The position numbers were made by a program, and so were the translations under genes. This document shows positions 12,423 through 24,129 of a stretch of DNA of 64,000 nucleotides, in pieces. How positions within the stretch are numbered: the stretch's first letter is position 1; each line of letters starts with the position of its first letter. Source of the DNA: Vishniacozyma victoriae (Eukaryota > Basidiomycota > Tremellomycetes > Tremellales > Bulleribasidiaceae); the NCBI GenBank assembly GCA_017654735.1, contig JADPYG010000088.1, positions 4,278,001-4,342,000 on the forward strand. Reading direction: 5' to 3'. The notes under the pieces are model-generated. The model was given only the letters and a program-made list of their open reading frames with translations. It had not been told where the DNA came from and made no database searches.

Positions 12423-12639
12423 TGTTACTAGGTGATATAGTGTATTAGTGGTATTAGTTGATTGAATATTTCTGAAATCTTGAGTAACCTCCACTTGTAG
12501 TAACGGGAGTATAAATGTGCCACTTCTATACAATGTAAAAGGGGAGTATCAGTTAAGTTACCGTTGTTTATACGCGACTGACTTTATGAAATGAACGTCA
12601 TTCAACCATCAACAAACACCAAGTATAGGTATAGGTATC
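12423..12639. promoter_or_regulatory. Divergent promoter between the nucleostemin-like and Cdc11-like genes
   Basis: These 217 bases separate two divergent start codons and must hold both core promoters. No strong TATA box is visible. The sequence is AT-richer than the flanking coding DNA. Confidence 0.5.
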
Positions 12640-15600
12640 ATGGTCATGGCAACGCCAGGCTGGCAGACCGAAGAGCTAGTAGAGGAATGGGTAGAGTCAT
12701 CACCATCTCCACCGCCAACGACATTACCCAAATCCTTTCCTGCTAAATCACTACCACGCAATGTCGACTCGGTACATGCCAAACGAGGATCATTACGAGG
12801 ACTAGGACATGCACCCGCCCGAGGACTACCCACGTCGAGGTCAAGCTCTTCTGTGGACGAGACTGCCAAAATGATGGCCAAAAGGGATGTTTCTGGACTG
12901 CTCTCGCCCCCATCATCAAGATCGTCCTCGGAGGAAGTGGAACAAGCTCAAGTCGCCGAAGGAAGTGGAACTGTCGCTGGACCTGGAACGTTCTTGGTAA
13001 AGGATGGAGTAGATGATGATAGAGGGAAACATCTGTTGAGGAATCAGGCAAAGAGCAAGGATATATTCGGGGCTTTACCGCTAGAAAGGATGTTTAGACC
13101 GCCATCGCCCCCGCCAGCACCTGTTGTACCCGAACCAGCACCCATCGCTCTAGTCTCGCCTCCTATCGCAGATGGTCACAATCGCCGTACATCCCATCAA
13201 TATGCTCCTGCGAATCCAAGTCGGCTATGCAAGTCGATCACACCGTCCAATTGTTCTTCGAGCTTTACCGATCCATCGCAAGCGCTCGGGCCTGGTTCGC
13301 AGGCTAACGAATCGCTCGTAGAGGAAGACTCGGTGTTGCAAGATGAGACGGCACCCCAAGGGGAATACACCACCACCGAGAGCCATCCCCTCGCTCAGTC
13401 GACTACGCCACGTTACTCGCCTGCTCGTCAAGATGAAAGCCCTACATTACCACAATCCGAGTTCTCTTTCACTTACGAGCCACCTTCCCAGACGGGCGGC
13501 CGGCCAGCTTTCGATCCCAATGAGATCTCGCATTCGACCGTACATGGTGGACGTCACCCAGAGAGAAGTGGTCAGGATCTACGCCTCTTCAGATCAACAT
13601 ACGATACCTATACCCGAGATCACCTATCCGCCTTAGTCGATTCAATCGCAATAGAAAAATCCGCTTCCCAATCCCCATCCCGCGGAAATGAATCCGCCGA
13701 AGAGCATTCTCCAATGTCATCTTCACTGTCGGATGAGCAGAGTGGTTCAAGAGAGTCAGGATCTACGTCAGCTTCTGATATGAGGAGCAATAAGAGGCTG
13801 AGGATGAGTCCAGAGAGTCCACCTGGACGGGCACCTATCACGGATTGGGGCGCTCAGGGGATGATGATGATGAACAAGATCAGGATAGCTCCCGAGAGCA
13901 TGACCAGTGCTAGTCGCAGCCGGACGACGGATAATAGTAGTCAGCGTGAGTGATGTTTCCCCCATGATACGCGCTAGAGCTGACCAAGTAGGAAACGAAG
14001 CGACTATCGATTACCGTGCATCTCCTACACCGCCATTAGACCTCGTACCATCGACCAAGCCTGGTAGACAGACACACCGATCCAACCCATCAACCACTTC
14101 TTCTGGCTACTTGCGAGCTGCTGAAGACTTGATGGCTAAAATCAAATGTCGAGTTGTCTCCGAGTCTGGTTCAAATTCCGATTCACCCGTAAACAGGATA
14201 CGCCAAGCGCTTTCCGAGACGGACGATAACGCTTTCGCCTCTAGTGAGGCCGAGACGGATTCGGTCGACCGAAAAGGGAAAAGTAGGGCGAAGCCACGAA
14301 CAGGACCTAGTCCAAGAAGGATGTTGAGAAGATTGAGTGCAAGTGAGGAAATCAGGCGGATTGAAGAAGAGACAAGCGAGAGCGAAGAGGAAAGCGAGGT
14401 CCGAGGTGGTCAACAGTCACTTGACCGATCGGCTAGATTCAGCAATCACGAGAAAGAAAACGGTGCGCCCTCTCCGACCCGACTCGGCTACAACGCTGAC
14501 GATTTGAATCGTTTCGTCTCTTCCTCTACCTATCCTACAAATTACAATACTGGTACCACTATGTCCACTTCTTTCGTTAAACACAAAGGCCGACCACCAC
14601 CTGCGCCATCGACACTGAGGATCATTCGCCCAGATGAAGTTGCCGATATGATGCCTGATCGAGTTGGTAAAATGCGCTATGATGATGTGAATATGCGCTG
14701 GGTCCGAGATGGGCTTGGCACAGTTGATGAGAATGGCGAAAGCAGGAGGGAAAGCGAGGAAAGTGAGGATGTCTTTGCTGGTATGGAAAGTTGGCGGGAT
14801 GAAGTGCGGAGTCTACGACAGGATCTGGATGCCGAGGAAGATGCCTCTCAAGACGATCAAGAGGAAGAAGAGGGAGGAGCGGACCGAACACGACAATGGT
14901 CCGATTCCGATACTACCTCGATATCGGATTTAATCGAATCATCACCCGCACCTCAAATGTACCCCAATCCACCATCCATCTCGCCTCCAGCCAGACCAGT
15001 GCCCGTACATGCCAATTCTGCACCTCCAATTCTGACTCCTCGACCCGCCACCTCTTCTCTGCCTCTTCGAGCCGGTACTTCCTCACCACCGAAACAACTA
15101 CGCTCTGCACTTCGTCAACCAAACTCCACTACTCCACATGATGGCGGTCCCAAGAAACGAGCAGGGTGGCATGCGGACCTTACTCCTGCGCCTGCTCGAG
15201 CTGATTCCAAAACACCCGTTTCGGGGAGGAGAAGCGTTTCATTCTCAGATGGTAAAAAGGCGGGCAAGATCGCTGCGCCTGTACCCCAGCAGAGTAAATG
15301 GGTAGCTGCGGATGAGTTTTTCAAACCTCAAGAAAAGAATCAAGGGGAGGGTAGCTGGATCGCTCCTCTTAGTGAGAGGACGAAACGTATACAAAGTGTT
15401 TTCCAGGATATGGAGGATCTGAGTGAGTCACCAAGTTTTAGGAGGAGGACAATACTGACGTTCAGGCCTGGATGATGCGGCAACTCCTTCCAAACCACCA
15501 AAGCAAGACATGTCGACACATACCCTCCACACGATGGACGATATCAACAATCATGAAAGTCAAAACGATGAGGGCGATACCGCCCCGATCGTCCCTTTCG

Positions 15601-17427
15601 GTCGTCGTTCTGGAAAGAGCCGAGCAAACGAGACGATGGGCCAAGGCAATGCAACCTTTTTGACGGAATGTTCATTCGGTGTAGCCCATGATAAACTCGT
15701 ACAGCTCATTACGGATGTTCAGCCATTCGAGCCATACTGGGAAGATCTTAAATCGATCGATCTGAGGGGAAGAAGCGTTGATAATCTCGCTAGACTCAAG
15801 GAGTTTCTGCCAAAGCTGGAAGAGGTCTTGTTGTACGTCCGGCTGTCGAACTTGGGGAGAATAAGCTGACGATAAAGGGATGGAAATAGGTTATCTTACC
15901 TGTCTGGATTACCTTCTTCTATACTCAATCTCCACGCTTCCAACAACAAGCTGTCAAGCTTGACGAGCGTTGCGCACCTTCGCCGTATCGAGATACTAGA
16001 TGTTTCCAATAACCAACTTGACTCGGTCTTCCGTAGGTCCCTCATAAAAACTCTTGGTGGAACAGGCTGACGAGTAGAATTCGCCTGTCTGACGAACCTC
16101 AAGGAATTGAAAATTGACGGCAACGCCATTACTGATCTACATGGTATTGCGGACCTGGACGGCCTAGTCAAATTGAGCGTTGCCAATAATTGCATTGAGA
16201 CTCTGGAAGTTAGCAGGACCAAATGGTGAGCTTCGCTTTGGTGATCATCTGATCTGAATCAAGCTGACGATGCAGGACACTGCTGGAGAACTTGAATGTC
16301 TCGAACAATCAGCTCACTGCAGTCCGCGGTCTTGAGAAGCTTGCTCGTCTCCGCACTCTTGATCTTGGTGAGTTTCCCACTAGGTCCTTGAACATCTGCT
16401 TATCATGGAGACAACAACAAGCTCTCATCGATCGGCTCGGCTTCGCCAATGACGACTGTCCGAACGTTGCGTATCAACGATAATGAAATCTTTTCCGTTG
16501 ACCTCTCAAACTTCCCCAAGCTACGTACGCTATACGCAGATGGCAATGGCATATCCCGTCTTTCCAGGAGCGGGTTCGAGACCAGTAGACTGGAAAATCT
16601 CAGTTTGCGAAATCAGCGATGCTCTCAGCTTCGATTATCTCGAAGCGAGCTTTCGCCCGTCAAGCGACTCTACGTCTCTGGTACGCAGATATTGTTTCTT
16701 TAGACCTAAATACTGATTTGCAGGTAACGCACTTCCTTCAGACTTCTTCGCCAACCCGCTACCAACGCTGCTATACCTTGAAGCTGCTGCCTGCTCATTC
16801 TCGAGCTTGCCTGCCAATATGTCAGCTATCTTACCTAACCTCAAGGTTCTCAATCTCAATTACAATTACTTCACATCGCTTGAAGGGTTATCGAATATGG
16901 TCAATCTACGTAAATTGACTGTTGTTGGATGTCGACTCGGTGGGAGGGAGAAGGGGATTGTCAAGTGCTTGAAAGGGCTTTCTAGCTTGGAAGAACTTGA
17001 TCTTCGGTATGTCAATCTTCACAGTAGGGGGTAATGCTGATATTGCAGAATGAACCCGTCGACGTTATCATTCTATCTCCCCCTTTTCTCACAGCCACAC
17101 CCGATGATGGGATCAATCGAGACCAACCCTGCAGATGCTCTACCTCGCGATAGATCATACATCCAGCCCACCACTCGTCTGAATGCCTCGACGAATCAAA
17201 GGGCCCAACAAGCCCAAGTGGAAAGTACGAATACAAGCACGCCAAATTGGTCCGAGTTAGATGCCCAATTCAGACGATCGTTACCGGACGAATGGTATTC
17301 CCGCAGATTAGTCTACAGGGGACTAGTAATGCGCGCATGCGGTGAGGTGGTCAAATTAGACGGGGTCGAGATAGGGGAAGGGGAAAGGAGGAAGGCTGAA
17401 GATTTAATGAGGAGAGCTGGGATCTGA
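12640..17427 (+). CDS. Cdc11/Nud1-like spindle-pole-body scaffold with leucine-rich repeats
   Basis: A large SPB scaffold of the septation initiation/mitotic exit network, comparable with fission-yeast Cdc11 and budding-yeast Nud1. The first exon encodes a disordered Ser/Pro-rich region starting MVMATPGWQTEELVEEWVES. It contains FLVKDG...RGKHLLRNQ and IFGALPLERMFRPPSPPP, a block conserved among Cdc11/Nud1 N-termini. The second large exon (from about 13977) stays disordered and acidic and includes RSVSFSD, an RVxF-like motif. From about 15700 the protein turns into repeated leucine-rich units (LSYLSGLPSSILNLHASNN, IEILDVSNNQLDSVF, LKELKIDGNAITDLHG, LLENLNVSNNQLTAVRGL and others) split by many introns. 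It ends RAGI at 17427. Assignment rests on domain order and the PLERMF block; exact orthology needs a search. Confidence 0.7.
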
Positions 17428-17955
17428 TTTGCTGTGTATACGGACATTTTCTTGGGACTTGGGATTTGATGCTGTGTATTGGTATTTTTGTTGATGATTT
17501 CATATGCTTGCTGTAGATTATAGTATGAGATATGCTTGACGTCTCATTTGAACATCACTGCATGATCACCGCTGAGCTTGGCTTGGCATGACTTAGAGGG
17601 ACGTTTTCAGCGCTTTTCGCAGAGCCAAGTTTCCGCTGCGGAGCCAAGTGTGCCCCAACATTCGAGTCACCACAGCTTCCGGCATCTTCATCATTCGACT
17701 TAGTGAGTCTTCCAAGTGATCATAGAAGGGAGCTGGCGGTGATGATCAATTGGAGATGTACTCGGAAAGGCCAGTAGACCAGAGCAAGAATAATCGCCCA
17801 GGCACACATCGGATTATCGGGTCAAAACGTCACTCTTTGGTGTCTTTCTCAGTCTTGGCATTCGTACAATGAGGGATTTTAGGCCGGTGGTGCAGTGTAT
17901 ATACTAGCGTCGTGGACCATGTAGTCTCTCAACGACCGACATACACTCGCGGAAT
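17428..17955 (+). promoter_or_regulatory. Intergenic region with TATA box upstream of the secreted protein gene
   Basis: This stretch holds the 3' flank of the Cdc11-like gene and the promoter of the next gene. A clear TATATA sits at 17898-17903, 53 bases before the ATG. No open frame of note was found. Confidence 0.55.
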
Positions 17956-18973
17956 ATGCTACCAACACTCGTAATTGCCCTACAGGCTCTCGCCTTGACT
18001 TCAGCTTCAGTTGTTCAGAAACGACAAGATGGGGGTGTAGCTAGCAATATCCCTTCGCAGGCTACGGTTGATGAACCAGCTCGGGGGGAAGGTCGACGTA
18101 TCCTTGGTCAGTTGTTCCTCATCATCACGCTCAAGGTCATGGAGCTGATGGTGTAGTATGGGGAAGACAAGATTTAGCATTGACCGTTCTAGGTGATCCG
18201 GCCGCAGGCACGGCAGTTGGCATGTGAGCATTTCTGACCCACTCCACTTCTTGTCGCTGATACTAGTTCATACGCCTTGGCTCTCGATGATGGTAATATC
18301 AACCGACAACTTTTCGACGTCAATCTCCACGACGACGATGACGAGCCAAATCAATTCGATTACAATGACGACGACGATGAACTTCGATTAAGAGGTACTC
18401 AGCTCTGTGTGACCATGTCTAGTCCTGGATCTTTGACTTTGGAGACATGTGATAATAGTCGGGATGATGATGTCAATTGGATTCAGGATTGGGAGTTTGA
18501 TGATCAGGATAGGCAGGATTGGGTCAGGATTGAGGATGATGATGATAACAGTCAGTTGTACCCTTCCGAAACCCAGTGCTCAGCTGAATGACAGATCGAT
18601 GCTTGACTGCATCACTAGGAGAGTTCACCAATAATGAAGCTCAATTGACAGTCGAGCAATGCTCGAACACTGACGTCAACCAAGTCAGTGTCCCGGATCT
18701 TTATAGCTAGCCAAAGCTGATGTCCAGCGATTCTACCAAGTCCTACCCGGAACAGGAGCCGGTACCGCCCCATCCGGCTCTGCATCTTCAGGTTCCCCTA
18801 GCTCCACCTCCAACTCAGCAGGAACACCAACATCATCAGCAAATAGAGCAGCGACCTCAAATCCTTCTCCTTCCGGTACGAATGCCCCAGCCGGCACGAC
18901 TACACCTAACGCAAGTCGACCAAGGATGAACATGTGGGGACAAGGGATTTTCCGATTCCTCGCGAGTTTGTAG
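17956..18973 (+). CDS. Secreted acidic protein with ricin-B-like (QxW-type) segments
   Basis: The start MLPTLVIALQALALTSASVVQKR is a signal peptide followed by a dibasic Lys-Arg, a Kex2-type site, so the mature protein would begin near QDGGVAS. Four introns are read, each with canonical signals, and the frame closes at TAG 18971-18973. The middle part, LCVTMSSPGSLTLETC and later RCLTASLGEFT with LTVEQC, repeats the Cys-x-x-x and Leu-x-x-x-x-C spacing of ricin-type beta-trefoil lectin repeats. These are interrupted by unusually Asp-rich loops (for example DVNLHDDDDEPNQFDYNDDDDE). The C-terminal 80 residues are Ser/Thr/Pro/Gly-rich and likely O-glycosylated. Role is probably extracellular carbohydrate binding or wall association, but the trefoil call is inferred from weak repeats. 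Confidence 0.6.
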
Positions 18974-19313
18974 ATTTATCAAAATAGGGCGAATAGTAAA
19001 GTATGAAGATATCATGACGTCTCCCATCCTTTGACTCGCGTACTGATACCTCTGACCATGCCTTCCTTTCTCAGACCTCTCCGCCTTGGTCGAAAGGATC
19101 TCCAACTCATACAAGGTCAGGAATGGGTTGATCACTGATAGGGGTGATTATACATACTTTTCTACTACTTTCTCCAACAGTCGATCTCACAACACTCCCC
19201 ATTCTACCTCTCCTTCTACATATCCTCACTCCTCATCCCTTCCGCAATCTACTTCACCACTCAATACAACTCCCAAGTCCCAATCACCGAATCTCGCTAG
19301 AAGTGCCCCACTA
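18974..19313 (+). promoter_or_regulatory. 5' region of the orphan gene, part of a duplicated unit
   Basis: From about 19000 this sequence matches the stretch beginning near 20900 (shared GTATGAAG, TCATGACGTCT, CCTTTGACTC, CTCCGCCTT words in the same order). It is the 5' end of a direct tandem repeat unit. A candidate upstream start, ATG 19058, reads MPSFLRPLRLGRKDLQ but would need a splice of the wrong phase to join the main frame, so I left it outside the gene. Confidence 0.55.
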
Positions 19314-20813
19314 ATGTCCTCCGATGGCAGTACTCCTTCATCCACCGGGTCCAGCCCCTCACCGTCATCTACGTCCACCGCACCTTCCAGTGTGGATAGC
19401 CTACCCTCTGGTAATCCCTCTCCGAGCGTCGCGTCCTCACCAGCGTCCAGCGTCGCTTCCTCGCCAGCTGCCAGCGCCGCTTCCACACCAGCTTCCAGCG
19501 TCACTTCTACACCCGCCCCCACCGCTCCTTCCTCCCCTGCCGGAAGTCGAGGACCATCTCCAACACCTAAGCCCCAGCCTCAGTCACAGCTTTCCGAACC
19601 CCAACCAACCTTAGAACTTGAAATACCCGATAACGATGCTCTTCATCTGTTGCTGGAGGAAATAGAGAGGTACTCAGTGATGAAATGCGTAGCAGAGCAT
19701 CAAACGAATACCGCGCGGAAAGCCTTGGTAATCAGGGAGGCCAAAAAAAAAGGAGCACCTCGACCGGGCGACCTGCCTCCACGATTTCACCAGCTCACAG
19801 AAAAGGAACAGGAGAAACGGGTGGACGAGATATTCGAGAAAACCCTGCAGGCAATCATCAAAATGGAGGAGAAATACAAAGACGGGATGTACGATCACGA
19901 TTACCATGACTCTTTCGGCGACAAGTCGCGCCCGCACAAGTTACCATACAGTGGCCTATACTGGAAAGCTAAAGTTAGTCAGAGCATCACCAACGAGAAT
20001 GCCAGGAAGGTGAATAAGTGGAAGGAAAATGACTCGAAACATGACGCAGTTGCATCACAGGCGTTCACCAGTAGTACGACAAATGAGCACCTTTGGGAGA
20101 CCACGGCTATGGCCCAGATGGAACCAGCTGTGAGCGTTCTAGCGAGCCTTGTAGCTACTGTGAATCCGTACGACAAAGACGACAAATTTTACTCTCAATT
20201 CACACCTTCGTTCCAAAAGCTCATCAAAGACGGTTACGATATGGTCGACCACTCGCCGAAGACACCGTGGCCTGCCGGCGAGCAACACTATTATGAGCAG
20301 AAACGCGAAGGACTTCCCTCTATATTCTACAAATCAGCAATGCGCAAGCCGGCGGTATTTGACACGGTTGGCATGGGAGAGAGCAACGAAATCAAATCTC
20401 TCAGAACGCACTTCGATACCGTCGCCACCTCCTCGCCTGAACGGCGTAAACATCTTAGCGAGTTCGCCAGGAGTGCAGGCTTCGAATCCACAAACCGTGA
20501 TTCGACCGATACTCAGAACCAAACGGCTCAGACGACCGCATTTTCGGATAGTGGACCGTCCAACAATGGCCTATCGAATCCCTCGAATAAGCCCCGCCGC
20601 GTTTCATTTGCCGACCAGTCGCAGACGGCCGATACGGGGCCTACGTCAGACAGTCGCCCGCAACGGACAGAGGATTGGGACAAGAATATAAGGGAAGAAT
20701 TTGATAAATTCAGACGGAAGCAAGCGAGTCAGACTCCGACTTCGTGTGCCCAAGAAGCAGGAATCAGTCAGACAGGATTGGCGCAGACAGGCTCTCTTGC
20801 GTCGTATGGCTAA
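19314..20813 (+). CDS. Orphan protein, intact copy of a tandem pair
   Basis: A 499-residue frame with no introns starts at ATG 19314. The same ATG position is preserved in the neighbouring decayed copy (ATG 21247), which is why I chose it. The open frame extends 5' to 19086 without an ATG. Residues 1-100 are a Ser/Pro/Ala-rich low-complexity region with near-exact ASSVASSPA repeats. The middle region is predicted to be helical and charged (LTEKEQEKRVDEIFEKTLQA). A downstream block holds FYKSAMRKPAVFDTVG, conserved in the second copy as FEYKSAMGKRAKFDN. The C-terminal part is polar, with PRRVSFADQ resembling a PP1-docking RVxF motif. I recognise no family and no signal peptide or membrane helix. 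Confidence 0.6.
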   Translation: MSSDGSTPSSTGSSPSPSSTSTAPSSVDSLPSGNPSPSVASSPASSVASSPAASAASTPASSVTSTPAPTAPSSPAGSRGPSPTPKPQPQSQLSEPQPTLELEIPDNDALHLLLEEIERYSVMKCVAEHQTNTARKALVIREAKKKGAPRPGDLPPRFHQLTEKEQEKRVDEIFEKTLQAIIKMEEKYKDGMYDHDYHDSFGDKSRPHKLPYSGLYWKAKVSQSITNENARKVNKWKENDSKHDAVASQAFTSSTTNEHLWETTAMAQMEPAVSVLASLVATVNPYDKDDKFYSQFTPSFQKLIKDGYDMVDHSPKTPWPAGEQHYYEQKREGLPSIFYKSAMRKPAVFDTVGMGESNEIKSLRTHFDTVATSSPERRKHLSEFARSAGFESTNRDSTDTQNQTAQTTAFSDSGPSNNGLSNPSNKPRRVSFADQSQTADTGPTSDSRPQRTEDWDKNIREEFDKFRRKQASQTPTSCAQEAGISQTGLAQTGSLASYG

Positions 20814-20899
20814 TGAATACTTGGTCACTAGCACTTCCGCGACATCCACTTTTCGCATAGCCAATGATACAGGAATGCTTCAATCATATAGGTCGCAGT

Positions 20900-22655
20900 A
20901 GTATGAAGGTTTCATGACGTCTACTGTCCTTTGACTCCCGTACTGATCTGATACCTGTGTCAATGCTTTCCTTTGTAAAACCCCTCCGCCTTCGGTGAAA
21001 GGACGCCTGAAGCTCATAGCTTAGTCGACGAATAGCTGTTCTGCATGTTCATGATGAGAAACATCTTTTCCATATTCTCCATTTCTCGATCAACTCGGAA
21101 TATCACAACACTATTCGCCTACTCCTTCCCCGCGTCTCCTCACCTCATCATCACTTCTCTCAGATCATTACCATTCTGACCCGCATAACTCTACCACCTC
21201 AGGCTGCGGTTCACATCCGCCATATAACTCACGAGGTACTGGGACAATGTCGCCCTCAGTGCTGCCCCCTAACCCCCCGGAAGGAAGCCATATCCCTGGG
21301 CAGTCCTCTATTACCACACCCTCCATAAGTCAGCTCACCCCTCCCTCGTCATCAGCCGCACCCGGCAGCAAGATTCTCTGGCGAAGCTTCCGATTTGATC
21401 GTTCCAGACAATGAGGGATCAAATTGGTTCCTGCAACACTCGAGAAGGTCGCTACAGTAACGGGCGAAGATGAACAAAACCGAATCTTCCAAGAATTCGT
21501 GGATGGTAGACGTGACAAAAAACTCCCACCAGGTACTGAAGAACCACTTCGATTCTGCCACCTTGACGAAGCCAAGCAACAAACCTACATAGATCACTGT
21601 TTTCACAGAGGTCTCACAAAGTTGGTCGATCTGTTGGAGAATATTCCGAAAGGCGTTTACAACCTAGATGTGGAGGACGGGCCATATGAGGGAAAGTTGG
21701 GCTTGAGCGATACCGAGATAAACGCGACAAGAGCTCAATTGTGCAACAACGACATCCAGATTGCGATGGTAAAAGGAGACGGACGAATTCAAAGTCAGGA
21801 AACGACATCGCGCCTGCCGCGCTTCTCGGCAACGGGAAGTTTGATGGACACCGACCCAAAGAGATGCCTTATTGTTGGCACAGCCTTAGCAAACGAGCGG
21901 GATGAGAGAATTAGCACTATGCTCCCCGACAGACTCAATACTTTCCTAGATACTTTGGACACCATTTTCGCCCCCAACAAGCAGCCGTTCACACCATGGC
22001 ACGTTGTGATGGACGTATGGAAGGAAGGAACTCGTGCCAACGGGACGTCATTCGAGTACAAGTCGGCGATGGGCAAACGGGCGAAATTCGACAACTGCCG
22101 CACAGGCCTGAGCGAAGTTGACAAATCGTTGAACAATCCTACGACACTATCACAGTCAACCCCACAGACGCCTGACGACTGGCGACTTCCCAGCGAAGGA
22201 GCTTCGGTCGCGGACTCGAGCCTCGATGCTGATCACCTGATTCGGATATCAGCGATCATCGGTCGTCGGACGCGAACAGCTTACCCGCTTCTGTATTGTC
22301 CAACAACAGCGAACTAGATGCTTCCCTCGTCGCCCCCGGGTTACATTAGCGGACGAGACGTCCGATGGCCGGACTACCTCAGACGGTCGTAGCCAGCCGA
22401 GATCGACCAGAATGTCGAAGCTGTAGTCGAATTAGACAGGAACCGAACGATGCCGAAGCGAGAGGAGCGGGGGGGAACAGGGAACAGACGGTAAGGAAGG
22501 TGTTGGGAGGATTCCGAAGGGGCAGAAGGGACGCCGTGTGCACAAGGGCGTGGATATGGCCAGACAGGATTGGCGCAGGCGGGCTCTCTTGCTTTATACG
22601 CCTAGTAGGCTCGCTGCGCCGCTAGCACTTCTGCGATCATCACTTCCCGCATGAC
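20900..22655 (+). repeat. Second copy of a direct tandem duplication (first copy 19000-20880)
   Basis: Both ends of the unit match the first copy at DNA level. The left edge shares GTATGAAGRT, TCATGACGTCT, CCTTTGACTC and CTCCGCCTT in order. The right edge shares CAGACAGGATTGGCGCA, GGCTCTCTTGC and GCTAGCACTTC-like words (compare 20770-20860 with 22560-22640). The unit is about 1.8 kb and the copies abut, which points to an unequal-crossover type duplication followed by divergence. Confidence 0.75.
21247..22605 (+). pseudogene. Decayed tandem copy of the 19314 orphan gene
   Basis: The copy keeps the start ATG (MSPSVLPP...), the Ser/Pro-rich leader and the helical core with the block FEYKSAMGKRAKFDN. 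An in-frame TGA at 21412-21414 interrupts the frame, and the homology around it (VPDNE against the intact IPDND) is in a different frame. The main open stretch ends at a TAG near 22315. Homology to the intact C-terminus continues in other frames: PRVTLADETSDG against PRRVSFADQ, then CAQGRGYGQTGLAQAGSLA against CAQEAGISQTGLAQTGSLA, reaching the matching stop at 22603-22605. Several independent frame changes make a spliced rescue unlikely, though a shorter product from the 21424-22317 frame cannot be excluded. Confidence 0.65.
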
Positions 22656-22774
22656 CGTTTGTGCAAAATTACAACATGGATATGCAAAATTGCAACATGG
22701 ATGCATAGCTATCTACATAGTCAATAATAAGGGAACAAACAAACAAAGTCCTGCCCGACGAAGCTCTCAAGCTC

Positions 22775-24129
22775 TCAAGCCCGCTTGAGAGCAAGTTCGA
22801 CCTCGCTAAGTTCCCTCTTCTTCATCTTGGCCAACTTGGGCTTCCACTGGTTCTTATCCCTTGCGACTTTCTTTTCCTCCTGAATCCATCCGATCTTGTT
22901 GAGCATCTCCCTGAGTTTACCAGATCCCCTAAGTTCCTCTACACCTTCCAAGTCGCCGATGATGGGGGTATTGCCGATCATGACGAGTGGATGATGAGAG
23001 ATGGGGATGGATAGTCGGTCAAAGATGGATCGGATGAGTGGGAGATCTTGTCGGCCGTGAACGGGGATCATGGTGGGCTTTCGCTTCTTTCCGTGAAGAG
23101 CGGCGAGGACATCCAAGAGGGCAACAGGTGGCTGTAAAGTACTAAAGAGTCAGATTTGGCCACATCAGCGAGATGTTTATTGACTTACCCGTCGGCACCG
23201 TACCAGACTACAATATCGTCCTCCCGTTCTCGTTCGAGGTCTGCAAGCCAAGCTTTCTCATCATCTCCTCCAGCGGCTCCGAGCTTATTGGCGCCAATGT
23301 TGAGGACAGTATGAGCATCAAGGGGCTGCTTGGGGTCGACAGACTCAGGTAGAATGTTGTAGGCAGATTGCAAAAGGTATGACTGCAGAGCAAGGAGTTC
23401 GTGACTTTCGGGGACGGGTCGAGAGGAGACTGCGATTCCGGTAGACTTGGGTAGAGGGGCAGTGTTCCTGTTGACAGACGGTGGAGGGAGCGCGGCTCGC
23501 TTCATGTTCCTGATTTGTACTTGAGGTGGTCGGTATCCCGAGTTGGAGCTGTCACCATATACATTGACGGCATTGGCGAGATCGTAATATGCCTTGCCTT
23601 CGGCGGTGAGGGCCAATCGTCGGGACGAGGTGGCAGCCTTGAGAGATGGGAGTCTAGCCTCGGGGACGTAGACGAGAAGCACGATTGACGAGATGATCAA
23701 GGTAGCGAGGAAGACAAGTCGGATAAGTGGTCGAGGTAGAGCGCCAGGCGTGGGTACAGAGATCGATGGTACATTGATGGGGAGCTCCATCTTCTCATTG
23801 TGAGCGGGCGAAAGCACTCGTGGAGTGCTGTGAAGTTGGTCGGTATCCTCGACGATTACGGCCGGTCGCGTTAGCCTGCTGGGCGAGGGATAGTTGTTGT
23901 CGAGGGTGAAATGTCGTTGCATTGGAGTTCGGGGTGATCTGATCTTGAGCTCGCTGTTCCCATCAAGGGATTGTCGAGGCATCAAGTTCAGCTCGGGAGG
24001 CGCAAAGAGCGACTTGAGCGAAGTCAAGCCATGAGCTCGTGTCGGATCTTGATGATGCTTCTGGTCCTCGGATCGCAAAGGTGGCGAAGCGGGAGGCGAG
24101 AACAGGTAACTGTGGATTGGCGAAGACAT
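22775..24129 (-). CDS. Membrane-anchored glutaredoxin-like protein lacking the catalytic cysteine
   Basis: The protein begins MSSPIHSYLFSPPASPP, a disordered cytosolic region of about 135 residues. One transmembrane helix follows (LIRLVFLATLIISSIVLLVYV), then a luminal linker and a C-terminal glutaredoxin-type fold. This layout matches the secretory-pathway glutaredoxins Grx6/Grx7. The strand before the active-site loop reads DDIVVWYGADG and, after the intron, TLQPPVALLDVLAALHG; no C-P-Y-C or C-G-F-S motif exists. The later part, HHPLVMIGNTPIIGDLEGVEEL then GKLREMLNKIGW, has the expected cis-Pro-like TVP/NTP and GG/GD turn of the fold. The intron phase only fits if the TCTTTAG acceptor is used. 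It is thus likely redox-inactive, perhaps a structural or glutathione-sensing derivative. Confidence 0.65.

Noticed and set aside
19058..19180. Upstream first exon (MPSFLRPLRLGRKDLQLIQ) for the 19314 orphan gene
   Set aside because: The donor after 19115 and the acceptor at 19180 do not give the right phase, and the second copy has a stop at this place. The start at 19314 is shared by both copies.
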